Assembly (NCBI GenBank): GCA_022736495.1
Contig: DZCR01000009.1
Span: 1-36,399, forward strand
DNA: 36,399 nucleotides
DNA from: Desulfobacca acetoxidans
Lineage (GTDB): Bacteria; Desulfobacterota; Desulfobaccia; Desulfobaccales; 0-14-0-80-60-11
Direction: 5' to 3'
The notes under the pieces are model-generated. The model was not told the origin of the DNA, did no database searches, and worked only from the letters and a program-made list of their open reading frames with translations. This document shows, piece by piece, positions 8,529 through 16,153 of the stretch (its first letter is position 1; each line of letters begins with the position of its first letter). Both the position numbers and the translations under genes were made by a program.

Positions 8529-9680
8529 CTACTCCTTCGCAGTTGCGCCGGCGGTTGCCCGGATGGCCCGGGCTTCCGCAGTGATGTCGATGCCCACGGG
8601 GCACCAGGTGATGCAGCGCCCGCAACCCACACACCCGGAGCAGCCGAACTGGTCAATCCAGGTGGCCAGCTTGTGCGTCAACCATTGGCGGTAGCGGGAC
8701 TTGGGCGAGGTGCGGATGCTGCCGCCGTGCAGATAGGAAAAATCCACGGTAAAGCAGACGTCCATCTGCCGCCGGCGCTCCGCCCCTAACCCTCCAAGGT
8801 CCAGGCTGTCCTCCAGGGTGTGGCAAAAACAGGTGGGGCAGACCATGGTGCAGTTGCCGCAGGTGAGGCAGCGGGCGGCCACCTCATCCCAGCGGGGATG
8901 TGCATAATTGCCGTAGAGCAGCTCTTTGATCCCGGTCGTGTCCAGAGTTCGGCCCATATGCGCGGCGATGGCCGCCACCGCTCGGGCCGCGGCGTCAATC
9001 TCAGCCTTGGTGGCCGTGTGTTGAGGCACTGCCTGGAGAATATCGGCCCCTCGCAGGGTGCCGGGCTCCACCACGAAGAAATGCTCATCCCCCTGGAGCA
9101 CTTCGGTGAGGGCCAGGTCGAACCCCGTGGCGGCCCGGGGACCGGTTCCCATGGAGACGCAGAAACAGGTGCCTTTATCCTGGTGGGCGCAGTTCACCGC
9201 CACGATGAAGGCCTCCTGCCGGCGCGCCCGGTAGATGGGGTCAACATGAGCGCCTTTTAGAAAAACCCGGTCCTGGACCTCCATGGCCGCCAGTTCACAG
9301 GCCCGGACTCCGAGAAAGGCGTAGCGGGGAACTTCTTCAGGTTGAGCAATGATGCGAAAACCGCGGTCCTGGCGCTCGGCCTGCCACAGGGTTTGGTGAG
9401 GGGGGAAGAGAAACTGTTTCCACGACTGCTGGCCCACGGCGAAGCCGAAAAAGGCCTGATCGGGCCGTTTTTCCAGGCGATAGGCCCCGGCCTCCTGGAC
9501 CGCGGTCCAACCCACGGGCAAATCTGCACTTTTGTCAATCTGCCCATAAATGAGTTGACCGTCTATAAGGGTGGGACCAACCACCTCATAGCCCCGGTGG
9601 CTCAGGGCGTCCAGCAGGTGCTGGAGATCCCGGGCTGCCACCCGCACCTGCGCGCCAACCTGCAACGATGATGTTGCCAT
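8529..9680 (-). CDS. hydB: Hydrogenase iron-sulfur (beta) subunit
   Basis: A 383-residue subunit with two [4Fe-4S] motifs: [16 protein letters not shown] at about 271-286 and [15 protein letters not shown] at about 347-361. Upstream lies the conserved [19 protein letters not shown] region (about 163-181), which is typical of sulfhydrogenase beta / anaerobic sulfite reductase A proteins. It relays electrons within the cytoplasmic hydrogenase, and in Pyrococcus the homologue also supports elemental-sulfur reduction. I use the ATG at 9680, which has a perfect GGAGG six bases upstream, instead of an ATG 15 bases earlier. The earlier codon would leave almost no leader after the promoter at 9704-9732. 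First gene of the operon. Confidence 0.92.
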   Translation of the reverse strand: MATSSLQVGAQVRVAARDLQHLLDALSHRGYEVVGPTLIDGQLIYGQIDKSADLPVGWTAVQEAGAYRLEKRPDQAFFGFAVGQQSWKQFLFPPHQTLWQAERQDRGFRIIAQPEEVPRYAFLGVRACELAAMEVQDRVFLKGAHVDPIYRARRQEAFIVAVNCAHQDKGTCFCVSMGTGPRAATGFDLALTEVLQGDEHFFVVEPGTLRGADILQAVPQHTATKAEIDAAARAVAAIAAHMGRTLDTTGIKELLYGNYAHPRWDEVAARCLTCGNCTMVCPTCFCHTLEDSLDLGGLGAERRRQMDVCFTVDFSYLHGGSIRTSPKSRYRQWLTHKLATWIDQFGCSGCVGCGRCITWCPVGIDITAEARAIRATAGATAKE

Positions 9681-9703
9681 ATAGGGCCTCCACATCTTTA
9701 AAC

Positions 9704-9732
9704 ACTATAGGCCAGGATGGCACCCAGGTCAA
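9704..9732 (-). promoter_or_regulatory. Sigma-70-type promoter of the hydrogenase operon
   Basis: On the minus strand TTGACC (9732-9727) and TATAGT (9709-9704) are separated by exactly 17 bases. Transcription would begin near 9697, giving a leader of about 17 bases before the ATG at 9680. No other good promoter is seen before the later hydrogenase genes. Confidence 0.65.
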
Positions 9733-9767
9733 GCAAACATCCAGCGGGTTGTCAAGAGCGCATACAG

Positions 9768-9815
9768 ATGTCCGGTTTTTCTGAGCACATGAAACGTCCG
9801 GTTGAGTTTTTTGAT
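9768..9815. mobile_element. Possible IS21-type terminal remnant
   Basis: ATGTCCGGTTTTT at 9768-9780 and GTCCGGTTGAGTTTTTTGAT at 9796-9815 form two partial direct repeats, a pattern seen in the multiple terminal repeats of IS21-family elements. No transposase gene accompanies it. The rest of the 415-bp gene-free stretch 9681-10095 holds the hydrogenase promoter, this remnant, a GC-rich segment without a convincing gene and the hairpin at 10031-10053. Confidence 0.3.
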
Positions 9816-10030
9816 GTGAACCCTTATCCTGGGGAAGTCTCGCCGGAGGCTAGGGCAACGCTGGAGAGCGACCCGAGCGCCGGCGGGGCGTCCGGGGAAG
9901 AGGGGGAGACTGAGGACTTCCCCTTCGCCCATGGCTTAGGCTGACAGAAAAGATCGATTTTGAAATAGCTTATAGGTTGGGAGGGAAACGGCATCAAGTA
10001 AGCGACTGGAGCACTCCACCTGACCTGGCA

Positions 10031-10053
10031 AGGGGTGCGCGGTGCGCACCCCT
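10031..10053. terminator. Perfect hairpin after the small periplasmic gene
   Basis: AGGGGTGCGC, loop GGT, GCGCACCCCT: ten perfect pairs. It lies 43 bases past the stop of the minus-strand gene ending at 10096 and just upstream of the hydrogenase regulatory region. No uridine run follows, so termination is plausible but not certain. Confidence 0.45.
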
Positions 10054-10095
10054 AAATTACTGTCAACCTTTTCGCAGGCAATAAAATCTCCTTTA

Positions 10096-10443
10096 TTAAT
10101 GGCCCGGCTTCACCTGCATGCCTTTTTTCATTTCACGCAGACGGTCCCATTTCTCCTTAATTTGCTGAAGCTCCTGGGTGTGCTTTTGTTCCAGACTAGG
10201 TCCACTGGGACCGGTCATTTCCTGCATAATGCGCCCCATTTGGTTTATATGTGAGATCACCGCTTTTGATTCAGCCGGGGAGAGTTTCCCGCTTTTCAAT
10301 GCCTCAGCCATTTGCTGCATCATTTCAGCGCAGCAGCTGATATTTGTGCACATTTTCGGGGTTATTTGCGTTTGGGCGTCCGCAGCCACACAAAAAGCTG
10401 CAAGAGAAACTAACGCGAAAGTGAAAGCGGCAATCCTTTTCAT
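10096..10443 (-). CDS. Small exported protein of unknown function
   Basis: A 115-residue protein that I do not recognise. Residues 1-24 form a signal peptide (MKR, a hydrophobic stretch, then AADAQ), so it should reach the periplasm. The mature part has a cysteine cluster (MCTNISCCAEMM) and is otherwise helical, methionine- and lysine-rich, ending in KKGMQVKPGH. The methionine- and cysteine-rich helices recall small periplasmic metal-binding proteins, but no family signature is clear. The ATG at 10443 was chosen for its strong AAAGGAGGG site and because the signal peptide begins there. The frame stays open for 40 codons upstream without such a site. A promoter candidate lies at 10518-10545. 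Confidence 0.7.
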   Translation of the reverse strand: MKRIAAFTFALVSLAAFCVAADAQTQITPKMCTNISCCAEMMQQMAEALKSGKLSPAESKAVISHINQMGRIMQEMTGPSGPSLEQKHTQELQQIKEKWDRLREMKKGMQVKPGH

Positions 10444-10517
10444 TTCCTTCCCTCCTTTTCGGGTCAGACCAACAGAGGTCGATGCCTCTTTTTTGACATG
10501 AACCCCAGGAACCATAA

Positions 10518-10545
10518 AATTTAAGCATGCAAATGGGATAATCAA
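10518..10545 (-). promoter_or_regulatory. Candidate sigma-70 promoter for the small exported protein
   Basis: TTGATT (10545-10540) and TAAATT (10523-10518) on the minus strand are 16 bases apart and would give a leader of roughly 70 bases. A moderate match, not supported by other evidence. Confidence 0.4.
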
Positions 10546-10618
10546 GCCGTACTCTCCAACCATGCAGACTCGCCGAAAGTTACGAAGTTAAATGCCTCCT
10601 TTGAAGCTCATAGCCTCC

Positions 10619-11560
10619 CTAATACGCAAAGGAGACGTTTACACCACCATAGATGTGGTTCTGCTGCTTATCCCAGGAGGCCCCTGCCAACAGGGAGGTG
10701 GCATTGCCGCCGGCCGCGTACCAGAACCCTATCTTGGGTGCAATATTAACGTACTTGTGTACCGGGATATTTAAAGTGGCATAGAGCTGCCCGGCCAGGG
10801 GACCGGAAAAAGCCTCATTTGTGGCGCTCAGGTCAGGGTAGGCCACCTGGTCTCGGGAAAACAAGAAGAGAAAATTATGCCCCAACTCCAGAGTGACGTT
10901 GTTGTTGTCCTGGATTTTAAAAGGGAGCTCAAACACACGGGAAATCCCCAAAGTCAACCACCAGCCCGGATAATGAAAGACTTCCTGGTTGGCTATGGCC
11001 GATAACTTAAACCAATTGACGTCTATCCCCAGGCCATAATAAATTTCAAACGAGTCTCCCTGAGGATTGAATGCCGAGTCTAAAGCGTAATAAATCGCGC
11101 CGACGTTGGCGGTTATGGCCTTAATAGCCGTGCCGTTGTAAAGATCCCGGCTGTAGCCGACGGTGAAGTCGGTCTCATTCCATTTGGCTCCCCCGAAGGT
11201 AGGGGATAAAAAAGGATTATCCTCACCGGTGTCAAAATTACCCCAGACATTCACGGCAAAGCCCTTGTAGCCTACAGTCAATGAGGGTTGAATGACGGCG
11301 GAATTGCGACTCAAAGCGAAGCCGCGCCAGATATACTGGCTTAAGACATCCACTCCCAAACTGGCAGTGGGCTTATCTTCCGCGGGGGCTTCTTCCTTTT
11401 TGACCTCAGGAGCCGCTGCAGGCGCGGCTGTTTCCTGCGCCAGCGCCGGGGTCACAGGGGCTGGCCACGTCCCCAAGCCGCCCAGAATCAACATGGTCAT
11501 TAGGCTTAAGGCCAACCTCCTGACCACAAACCCTGTACTCTTTACCCCTGAAATCTCCAT
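10619..11560 (-). CDS. Outer-membrane beta-barrel (TorF/Gcw_chp-like porin)
   Basis: A 313-residue protein with an N-terminal signal peptide (about 1-41, ending PALAQ), a short Ala/Glu/Lys-rich linker and then alternating amphipathic strands up to a terminal VNVSFAY. A C-terminal aromatic residue is typical of BAM-assembled barrels. The first strand DVLSQYIWRGFALS and following PSLTVGYKGFAVNVWGNF resemble the TorF/Gcw_chp porin-like family of unknown substrate. It lies directly downstream of the amt-PII operon but has its own leader with a sigma-54 site (11656-11671), so it probably belongs to the same nitrogen regulon and may let a nitrogen compound through the outer membrane. The ATG at 11560 follows AAGGAG. 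The substrate is inference. Confidence 0.75.
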   Translation of the reverse strand: MEISGVKSTGFVVRRLALSLMTMLILGGLGTWPAPVTPALAQETAAPAAAPEVKKEEAPAEDKPTASLGVDVLSQYIWRGFALSRNSAVIQPSLTVGYKGFAVNVWGNFDTGEDNPFLSPTFGGAKWNETDFTVGYSRDLYNGTAIKAITANVGAIYYALDSAFNPQGDSFEIYYGLGIDVNWFKLSAIANQEVFHYPGWWLTLGISRVFELPFKIQDNNNVTLELGHNFLFLFSRDQVAYPDLSATNEAFSGPLAGQLYATLNIPVHKYVNIAPKIGFWYAAGGNATSLLAGASWDKQQNHIYGGVNVSFAY

Positions 11561-11655
11561 ACCATTTTCTCCTTACCGGGTGATAGTTTGCTGAATCTGA
11601 GGCGTTGTAGCGCCAGCGCACCTTTAAGAACGGGGAAGGCTCCTGGTAAAGCTGA

Positions 11656-11671
11656 AGCAATTGTCATGCCA
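11656..11671 (-). promoter_or_regulatory. Sigma-54 promoter of the porin gene
   Basis: Reading the minus strand, TGGCAT-GACAA-TTGCT matches the -24/-12 consensus TGGCAC-N5-TTGCW with one change and with the invariant GG and GC correctly spaced. Transcription would begin near 11645, about 85 bases before the ATG. AT-rich sequence at 11672-11770 lies upstream, where an enhancer-binding protein would act. Confidence 0.7.
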
Positions 11672-11850
11672 CTTTAATTATTTGTAATTTCAATATATTA
11701 TACCAATACCCTGTTTTCTGTATTACATTACTGTAACATAGCCATAATTAATTATTCATTTATGTAACTTTATTGGCCAGGCCTACATTTGCGGGCTTTT
11801 GGGTTTCGGTCAAGGAATCGAAACGAAAGAGAAAGAACCGAGGGGATGGG

Positions 11851-11878
11851 CCGGAGGGAGCGGTCGCGCTCCCTCCGG
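11851..11878. terminator. Perfect 12-bp hairpin after the PII gene
   Basis: CCGGAGGGAGCG, loop GTCG, CGCTCCCTCCGG. It begins 16 bases beyond the PII stop on the minus strand and would separate that operon from the porin gene. No uridine run follows, so a Rho-assisted end or RNA-stability role is also possible. The remainder of the 333-bp gap 11561-11893 is the AT-rich porin regulatory region. Confidence 0.5.
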
Positions 11879-11893
11879 GCAACGGAATTTTCG

Positions 11894-12247
<354 letters not shown>

Positions 12248-13483
12248 TTACAGACTGTAGCCAGTTTCTTGATGTTCGCTGATATCCAAGCCGCGCACCT
12301 CATCGTCCGTTGATACTCTGAGGCCCATGGTGGCGTCAAGGATTTTAAAGAGGATGTAGCTGATCACAAATGAGTAGACCACGGTCACCAGCACTGCGAT
12401 GAACTGGGTCAGCAGTTGGCCGGGGTTGCCGAAGAACAGGCCGTCGGCGCCGGCGGAGTTCACCAGTTTGGAGGCGAACAGCCCGGTGGCCAGGGCGCCC
12501 ACGATCCCGCCGACGCAGTGCACCCCCACTACGTCCAGGGAGTCGTCGTAGCCCAACTTGGGCTTGGCCAGGACGGCCAGATAGCAGATAACCCCAGCGA
12601 TGATGCCGATGAGGATGGCAGACATGGGACCCACAAAGCCCGCCGCGGGGGTAATGGCCACCAGCCCGGCCACGGCTCCGGAAGCGGCGCCCAAGGTGGT
12701 GGGCTTGCCCCGGAAGAGCCATTCCACCACGACCCAGGCCAGGGTGGCGGCACAGGTGGCCAGATGCGTGGCCGTGAAGGCGGAACTGGCCAGGGCGTTA
12801 GCGCCCAGGGCGCTGCCGGCGTTGAAGCCAAACCAGCCAAACCACAGGAGCCCGGCCCCCAGCACGGTCATGGGCAGGTTATGGGGAATGAAGGCTTCCG
12901 TGCCATTGCCGTAGCCGCCATAGCCGCGGCGGGGACCGACGACGAGAGCGGCGGCCAGGGCGGCGACCCCGGCATTGATGTGCACGACGGTGCCCCCGGC
13001 AAAATCCAGGGCGCCCAGGCCCTTGAGCCAGCCACCGTCGCCCCAGACCCAGTGGGCCACCGGACAATAGACGATGGTGGCCCAGACGATCATGAACACC
13101 AAAAAGGCGCTGAACTTCATGCGTTCGGCGAAGGCCCCGGTGATGAGAGCCGGGGTGATGATGGCAAACATGGCCTGGTAGATCATGAAGGTCTGATGGG
13201 GAATGGTTTCGGAGTAGGCCTTCAAGGGTTCGGCCCCCACGCCTTTGAGCCCGAGCCAATCCAGGTTGCCGATGATATGGCCCACATCCGGGCCAAAGGC
13301 CAAGGTGTAGCCCCAGAGCGCCCAGAGCACGCCGATCACGCCCAGCAAGATAAAGTTTTCCATAAGGGTAGCCAGGACATTCTTGGAGCGCACCATGCCC
13401 CCATAAAACAGGGCCAGACCGGGGGTCATAAGCATCACCAGGGCAGCGGAAATCAGGACAAAAGCCGTATCAGCCGCATTCAT
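12248..13483 (-). CDS. amt: Ammonium transporter (Amt/MEP/Rh family)
   Basis: A 411-residue inner-membrane channel for ammonium with about 11 membrane helices. It shows TPGLALFYGGMVRSKNVL near the N terminus, AHWVWGDGGWL, the first pore histidine in GGTVVHINAGVAAL, and the second in VGVHCVGGIVGALATGLFA. These are the twin-histidine signatures of Amt proteins. The cytoplasmic tail ends SEHQETGYSL, a typical PII-contact tail. I take the ATG at 13483 (AGGAG upstream), because the longer frame adds 13 residues that overlap the sigma-54 transcription start region. It is cotranscribed with the PII gene from the sigma-54 promoter at 13526-13541. Confidence 0.95.
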   Translation of the reverse strand: MNAADTAFVLISAALVMLMTPGLALFYGGMVRSKNVLATLMENFILLGVIGVLWALWGYTLAFGPDVGHIIGNLDWLGLKGVGAEPLKAYSETIPHQTFMIYQAMFAIITPALITGAFAERMKFSAFLVFMIVWATIVYCPVAHWVWGDGGWLKGLGALDFAGGTVVHINAGVAALAAALVVGPRRGYGGYGNGTEAFIPHNLPMTVLGAGLLWFGWFGFNAGSALGANALASSAFTATHLATCAATLAWVVVEWLFRGKPTTLGAASGAVAGLVAITPAAGFVGPMSAILIGIIAGVICYLAVLAKPKLGYDDSLDVVGVHCVGGIVGALATGLFASKLVNSAGADGLFFGNPGQLLTQFIAVLVTVVYSFVISYILFKILDATMGLRVSTDDEVRGLDISEHQETGYSL

Positions 13484-13525
13484 AATACCATTTCTCCTCA
13501 ATGATTTTTTTGCTATCATCATTAA

Positions 13526-13541
13526 AGCAAATCTTGTGCCA
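13526..13541 (-). promoter_or_regulatory. Sigma-54 promoter of amt-PII
   Basis: On the minus strand TGGCAC-AAGAT-TTGCT is a full match to the -24/-12 consensus. Expected transcription start is near 13515, 32 bases before the ATG. About 140 bases of AT-rich DNA lie upstream (13542-13680). I see no clear palindromic NtrC site there. Confidence 0.85.
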
Positions 13542-13690
13542 TTAATAATATGTGCTTTATCAGTAGGTTATAAATAAAGGCCTGATCGCTATTTTACATA
13601 ATTGTATTTAAGGTAATAATTTATACTACATTATTGAATATTTATCTGTGGATAATTTCCTTACGAGTTTGCTGATGAGACATTATTGTA

Positions 13691-13763
13691 GGTTCACCCT
13701 AGCCCTCCCCCGGAGGGAGGGAAGGACGGGGATAAGAGGAAGAATCTTTGAGCAAACGCTTCT
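13691..13763. repeat. Dispersed palindromic repeat, copy A (left arm missing)
   Basis: Contains CCCTAGCCCTCCCCC, GGAGGGAGGG, GGGGATAAGAGGAAGAA and AGCAAACGCT. This is the core and right arm shared with copies at 17584-17722, 25648-25752 and 31931-32028. It lies in the 407-bp stretch 13484-13890 between amt and icd, which otherwise holds the sigma-54 promoter and no gene that I can see. Confidence 0.6.
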
Positions 13764-13890
13764 ATGGTGCCAAGGTGCGGTGCCGCGAGGGCGGCGGCGC
13801 CATTTTGTCTGGCCGGGGGACCAGGAAGTACTTGCGCTGGAGACAAAAATAGGATGAAATAGAGAGCCAATATTGGGAACGAGGACAGCG

Positions 13891-15123
13891 ATGACACAAC
13901 ATGAGCATGGCCAGGGTGAAAAAGTTACCGGAACCCCCGCAAGCGGACTGGTGGTTCCCAGTCAGCCGATTATTCTTTATATAGAGGGGGACGGCACCGG
14001 GCCGGATATCTGGCACGCCACAAAACCGGTGCTGGATGCCGCGGTAGCCAAGGCCTACGGCGACGGTAAGCGCATTCATTGGCAGGAGGTTTTGGCCGGG
14101 GAAAAGGCGTTTAAACTGAACCGCAGTTATTTGCCGGTGGAAACCCTGACGGCCTTGCGGGAATATCGGGTGGCGTTGAAAGGACCCCTGACCACGCCCA
14201 TCGGCGGGGGCTTCCGGTCGCTGAACGTGACCCTGCGCCAGGTTCTGGACCTGTATGCCTGCATCCGCCCGGTACGCTATTATGCCGGCGTGCCCAGCCC
14301 CTTGCAGGCGCCGGAAAAGATCGACATGGTGATCTTTAGGGAAAACACCGAAGACGTTTATGCCGGGGTGGAGTGGCCCGCCCAGAGCCCCGAGGCCCAG
14401 CGCCTGATCAATTTCCTCAATCACGAATTGGGCTGCACCCTGGATTTAGCCGCAGCGATAGGCATCAAGCCCATGACCGAACGGTGCAGCAAGCGGCTGA
14501 TCCGGATGGCCCTCAAGTATGCCGCGAAACACGGCCGGACCGTCGTCACCCTGATGCACAAAGGCAACATCATGAAGTACACCGAGGGGGCCTTCCAAAA
14601 TTGGGGCTATGAAGTGGCGGCGGAGTTATCGGACCTGGTGATCTCCGAGGCGGAACTGTCCACGGTGTATCAGGGAAAACTCCCGGCCGGCAAGGTGATG
14701 CTCAATGACCGCATTGCCGACAACCTGTTTCAACAGGTGCTGCTGCGCCCGGAGGAATACCAGATCATCGCCACCCCCAACCTCAACGGCGATTATATCT
14801 CCGACGCCCTGGCGGCCCAGGTGGGGGGGCTGGGGATGGCCCCCGGGGCCAACATCGGCGACAACTGCGCCATTTTCGAAGCCACCCACGGCAGCGCCCC
14901 CAAGTATGCCGGCTTAGATAAAGTCAACCCCAGCTCGCTGATCCTCTCCGGGGCCATGCTGCTGGAATACCTCGGCTGGGACGAGGCGGCCCACCATATC
15001 CACCAGAGTTTGCCGCGCACCCTCAAGGACGGCATCGCCACTTACGACTTGGCGCGGCTCTTAGCCGGGGCCCGGGAAGTTTCCTGCTCTGAGTTTGGGC
15101 AGGCCCTCATCGACCATATGTAA
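13891..15123 (+). CDS. icd: Isocitrate dehydrogenase, NADP-type
   Basis: A 410-residue TCA-cycle enzyme that converts isocitrate to 2-oxoglutarate and CO2. Recognisable motifs are EGDGTGPDI (32-40), [10 protein letters not shown] with S110 at the position phosphorylated by AceK in E. coli, [11 protein letters not shown] (149-159) with the catalytic tyrosine, [13 protein letters not shown] with the catalytic lysine, [10 protein letters not shown] with metal-binding aspartates, and [11 protein letters not shown]. The Lys-Tyr after AP and the later TYDLARLL match NADP-dependent enzymes. The ATG at 13891 has GAGG upstream and gives the normal length, while a TTG 18 bases earlier is also open. Its product 2-oxoglutarate is the signal read by the PII protein encoded nearby, though this adjacency may be chance. 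Confidence 0.95.
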   Translation: MTQHEHGQGEKVTGTPASGLVVPSQPIILYIEGDGTGPDIWHATKPVLDAAVAKAYGDGKRIHWQEVLAGEKAFKLNRSYLPVETLTALREYRVALKGPLTTPIGGGFRSLNVTLRQVLDLYACIRPVRYYAGVPSPLQAPEKIDMVIFRENTEDVYAGVEWPAQSPEAQRLINFLNHELGCTLDLAAAIGIKPMTERCSKRLIRMALKYAAKHGRTVVTLMHKGNIMKYTEGAFQNWGYEVAAELSDLVISEAELSTVYQGKLPAGKVMLNDRIADNLFQQVLLRPEEYQIIATPNLNGDYISDALAAQVGGLGMAPGANIGDNCAIFEATHGSAPKYAGLDKVNPSSLILSGAMLLEYLGWDEAAHHIHQSLPRTLKDGIATYDLARLLAGAREVSCSEFGQALIDHM

Positions 15124-15275
15124 AGCCCGTTTTCGGTGAAAAATTAAAAAGCCAAGAATAGGGGCTCGGCAAGTTAAACTAAGGTACTATTTTCTTCAGG
15201 AAATCAGTTCTTGGGGACGCGCAGTAAGTTTTTTTTGATTACTTTTGAAATTAAAGAAAAATAAAAATAATGCAC

Positions 15276-15303
15276 TTGACAGGCGGCAATTCTCTGTTAT
15301 ATT
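15276..15303 (+). promoter_or_regulatory. Promoter of the cold-shock gene
   Basis: TTGACA (15276-15281), 16 bases, TATATT (15298-15303). A consensus -35 and good -10, with an A-rich UP-like stretch just upstream (15245-15270). Start expected near 15310, giving an untranslated leader of about 155 bases, close to that of cspA-type messages. Confidence 0.7.
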
Positions 15304-15309
15304 TATTTA

Positions 15310-15464
15310 TAGTTTTAGCATGTCAGACTGAAGCAGGGCCAAAAGGCCTGGACAGAAATCGGACGGGGATGCTAAGTCCTTCCCGATTTTTTTTTGACTG
15401 ACTGCTTGGCGCCCTGCTTTTTTTAGCGGGAATATTATGGCAGCATCTGTTGGAGGTTTTTGCA
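15310..15464 (+). promoter_or_regulatory. Structured leader of the cold-shock mRNA with two terminator-like hairpins
   Basis: AAATCGG (15356-15362) pairs with CCGATTT (15383-15389) and runs into nine T's (15387-15395). AGCAGGGC (15332-15339) pairs over a longer distance with GCCCTGCT (15411-15418) and is followed by a run of seven T's (15418-15424). The two stems can nest. This looks like a leader in which transcription can stop early, or a temperature-sensitive structure, before the GGAGG of the coding region. Upstream, 15124-15275 holds nothing else that I recognise. Confidence 0.5.
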
Positions 15465-15668
15465 ATGAAAGAAACAGGCAAGGTAAAGTGGTTTAATGAC
15501 TCCAAGGGTTTTGGCTTCATCACCCGGGAAAGTGGTCCTGACGTATTTGTGCATCACAGCGCTATCCAGGGCGACGGCTTCCGCTCCCTGGCGGAAGACC
15601 AGGACGTGGAGTTTGAGGTGGTCCAGGGTCCCAAGGGGGCTCAGGCCCAGAACGTGGTAAAACTCTAA
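15465..15668 (+). CDS. csp: Cold-shock domain protein
   Basis: A 67-residue OB-fold single-stranded nucleic-acid-binding protein of the CspA family. RNP1 is KGFGFI and RNP2 is VFVHHS, with the usual start GKVKWFND and end [10 protein letters not shown]. It should act as an RNA chaperone that melts mRNA structure. The ATG at 15465 follows GGAGG by eight bases. An in-frame TTG 15 bases earlier overlaps that site and is rejected. A long structured leader precedes it and a strong hairpin terminator follows. Confidence 0.95.
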   Translation: MKETGKVKWFNDSKGFGFITRESGPDVFVHHSAIQGDGFRSLAEDQDVEFEVVQGPKGAQAQNVVKL

Positions 15669-15686
15669 GCCATTTAACCTGAGGTT

Positions 15687-15721
15687 AAAACTCCGGCGGT
15701 CTTAAGGACCTCCGGAGTTTT
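15687..15721 (+). terminator. Intrinsic terminator of the cold-shock gene
   Basis: AAAACTCCGG pairs perfectly with CCGGAGTTTT, and inside the stem GGTC pairs with GACC. T-rich sequence follows. The A-run on the other side makes it look bidirectional. A small palindrome TTTAACCTGAGGTTAAA immediately upstream overlaps its 5' arm. Confidence 0.85.
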
Positions 15722-15749
15722 GACATTTTTAGCTCCAGGGAGGGGAAAA

Positions 15750-15959
15750 TTGGCTCGAAATCGATATGGCTGGCAAAAACGCGCCAAAGAAATAGCCCGT
15801 AAGCAGAAGAACGACGACAAGATGAAACGTCGTCAAGGCAAGGCCACCACGCTGGAAGTGGAGGAGATGCCGGAAACGTCTGAAGAAACCATGAGCGAAC
15901 CGGTCGAGACCGACTTGGTTGAGAGCGGCCCTCAGATCAGTCTGATCCCGCCAGACTGA
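15750..15959 (+). CDS. Small charged protein of unknown function
   Basis: About 69 residues, family not recognised. The first half is strongly basic (ARNRYGWQKRAKEIARKQ, then KMKRRQGK) and the second half acidic (EVEEMPETSEETMSEPVETD). No membrane segment or signal is present. The start is uncertain: the TTG at 15750 has GGGAGGGG a few bases upstream and begins the basic segment, while an in-frame TTG at 15720 lies inside the preceding terminator. The basic head could bind nucleic acid and its position after a cold-shock gene may hint at RNA-related work, but this is only inference. Confidence 0.6.
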   Translation: MARNRYGWQKRAKEIARKQKNDDKMKRRQGKATTLEVEEMPETSEETMSEPVETDLVESGPQISLIPPD

Positions 15960-16018
15960 GCGGGGTCAGATGAGCAGATAATATCTTCCGGGGGCAAACC
16001 TGCCTCACGGGAAAAAAG

Positions 16019-16043
16019 AAGCGGCCTTACGGCCGCTTTTTTT
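16019..16043 (+). terminator. Intrinsic terminator
   Basis: AAGCGGCC, loop TTAC, GGCCGCTT, then a T-run to 16043. A textbook terminator for the small charged-protein gene ending at 15959, placed between convergent genes. Confidence 0.85.
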
Positions 16044-16153
16044 GGCTGATTGACGCAGCGCCTTGACTCTGCCGGTGGCAACCGTTTTCAAGCGCGCCGC
16101 AAAAATCGCCGCACGGGGGGACTCCCGAGGCGCCTTCCCGGCCCGTCAAGTCA

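Noticed and set aside
9717..9944. 75-codon plus-strand frame upstream of the hydrogenase operon
   Set aside because: No ribosome site, no recognisable motif, and it spans the operon promoter and a likely insertion-sequence remnant.
13762..14424. 220-codon minus-strand frame opposite icd
   Set aside because: Antisense to a conserved enzyme gene, with no domain and no ribosome site.
15720..15749. Longer start (TTG) for the small charged protein
   Set aside because: The codon lies inside the cold-shock terminator and has no ribosome site.
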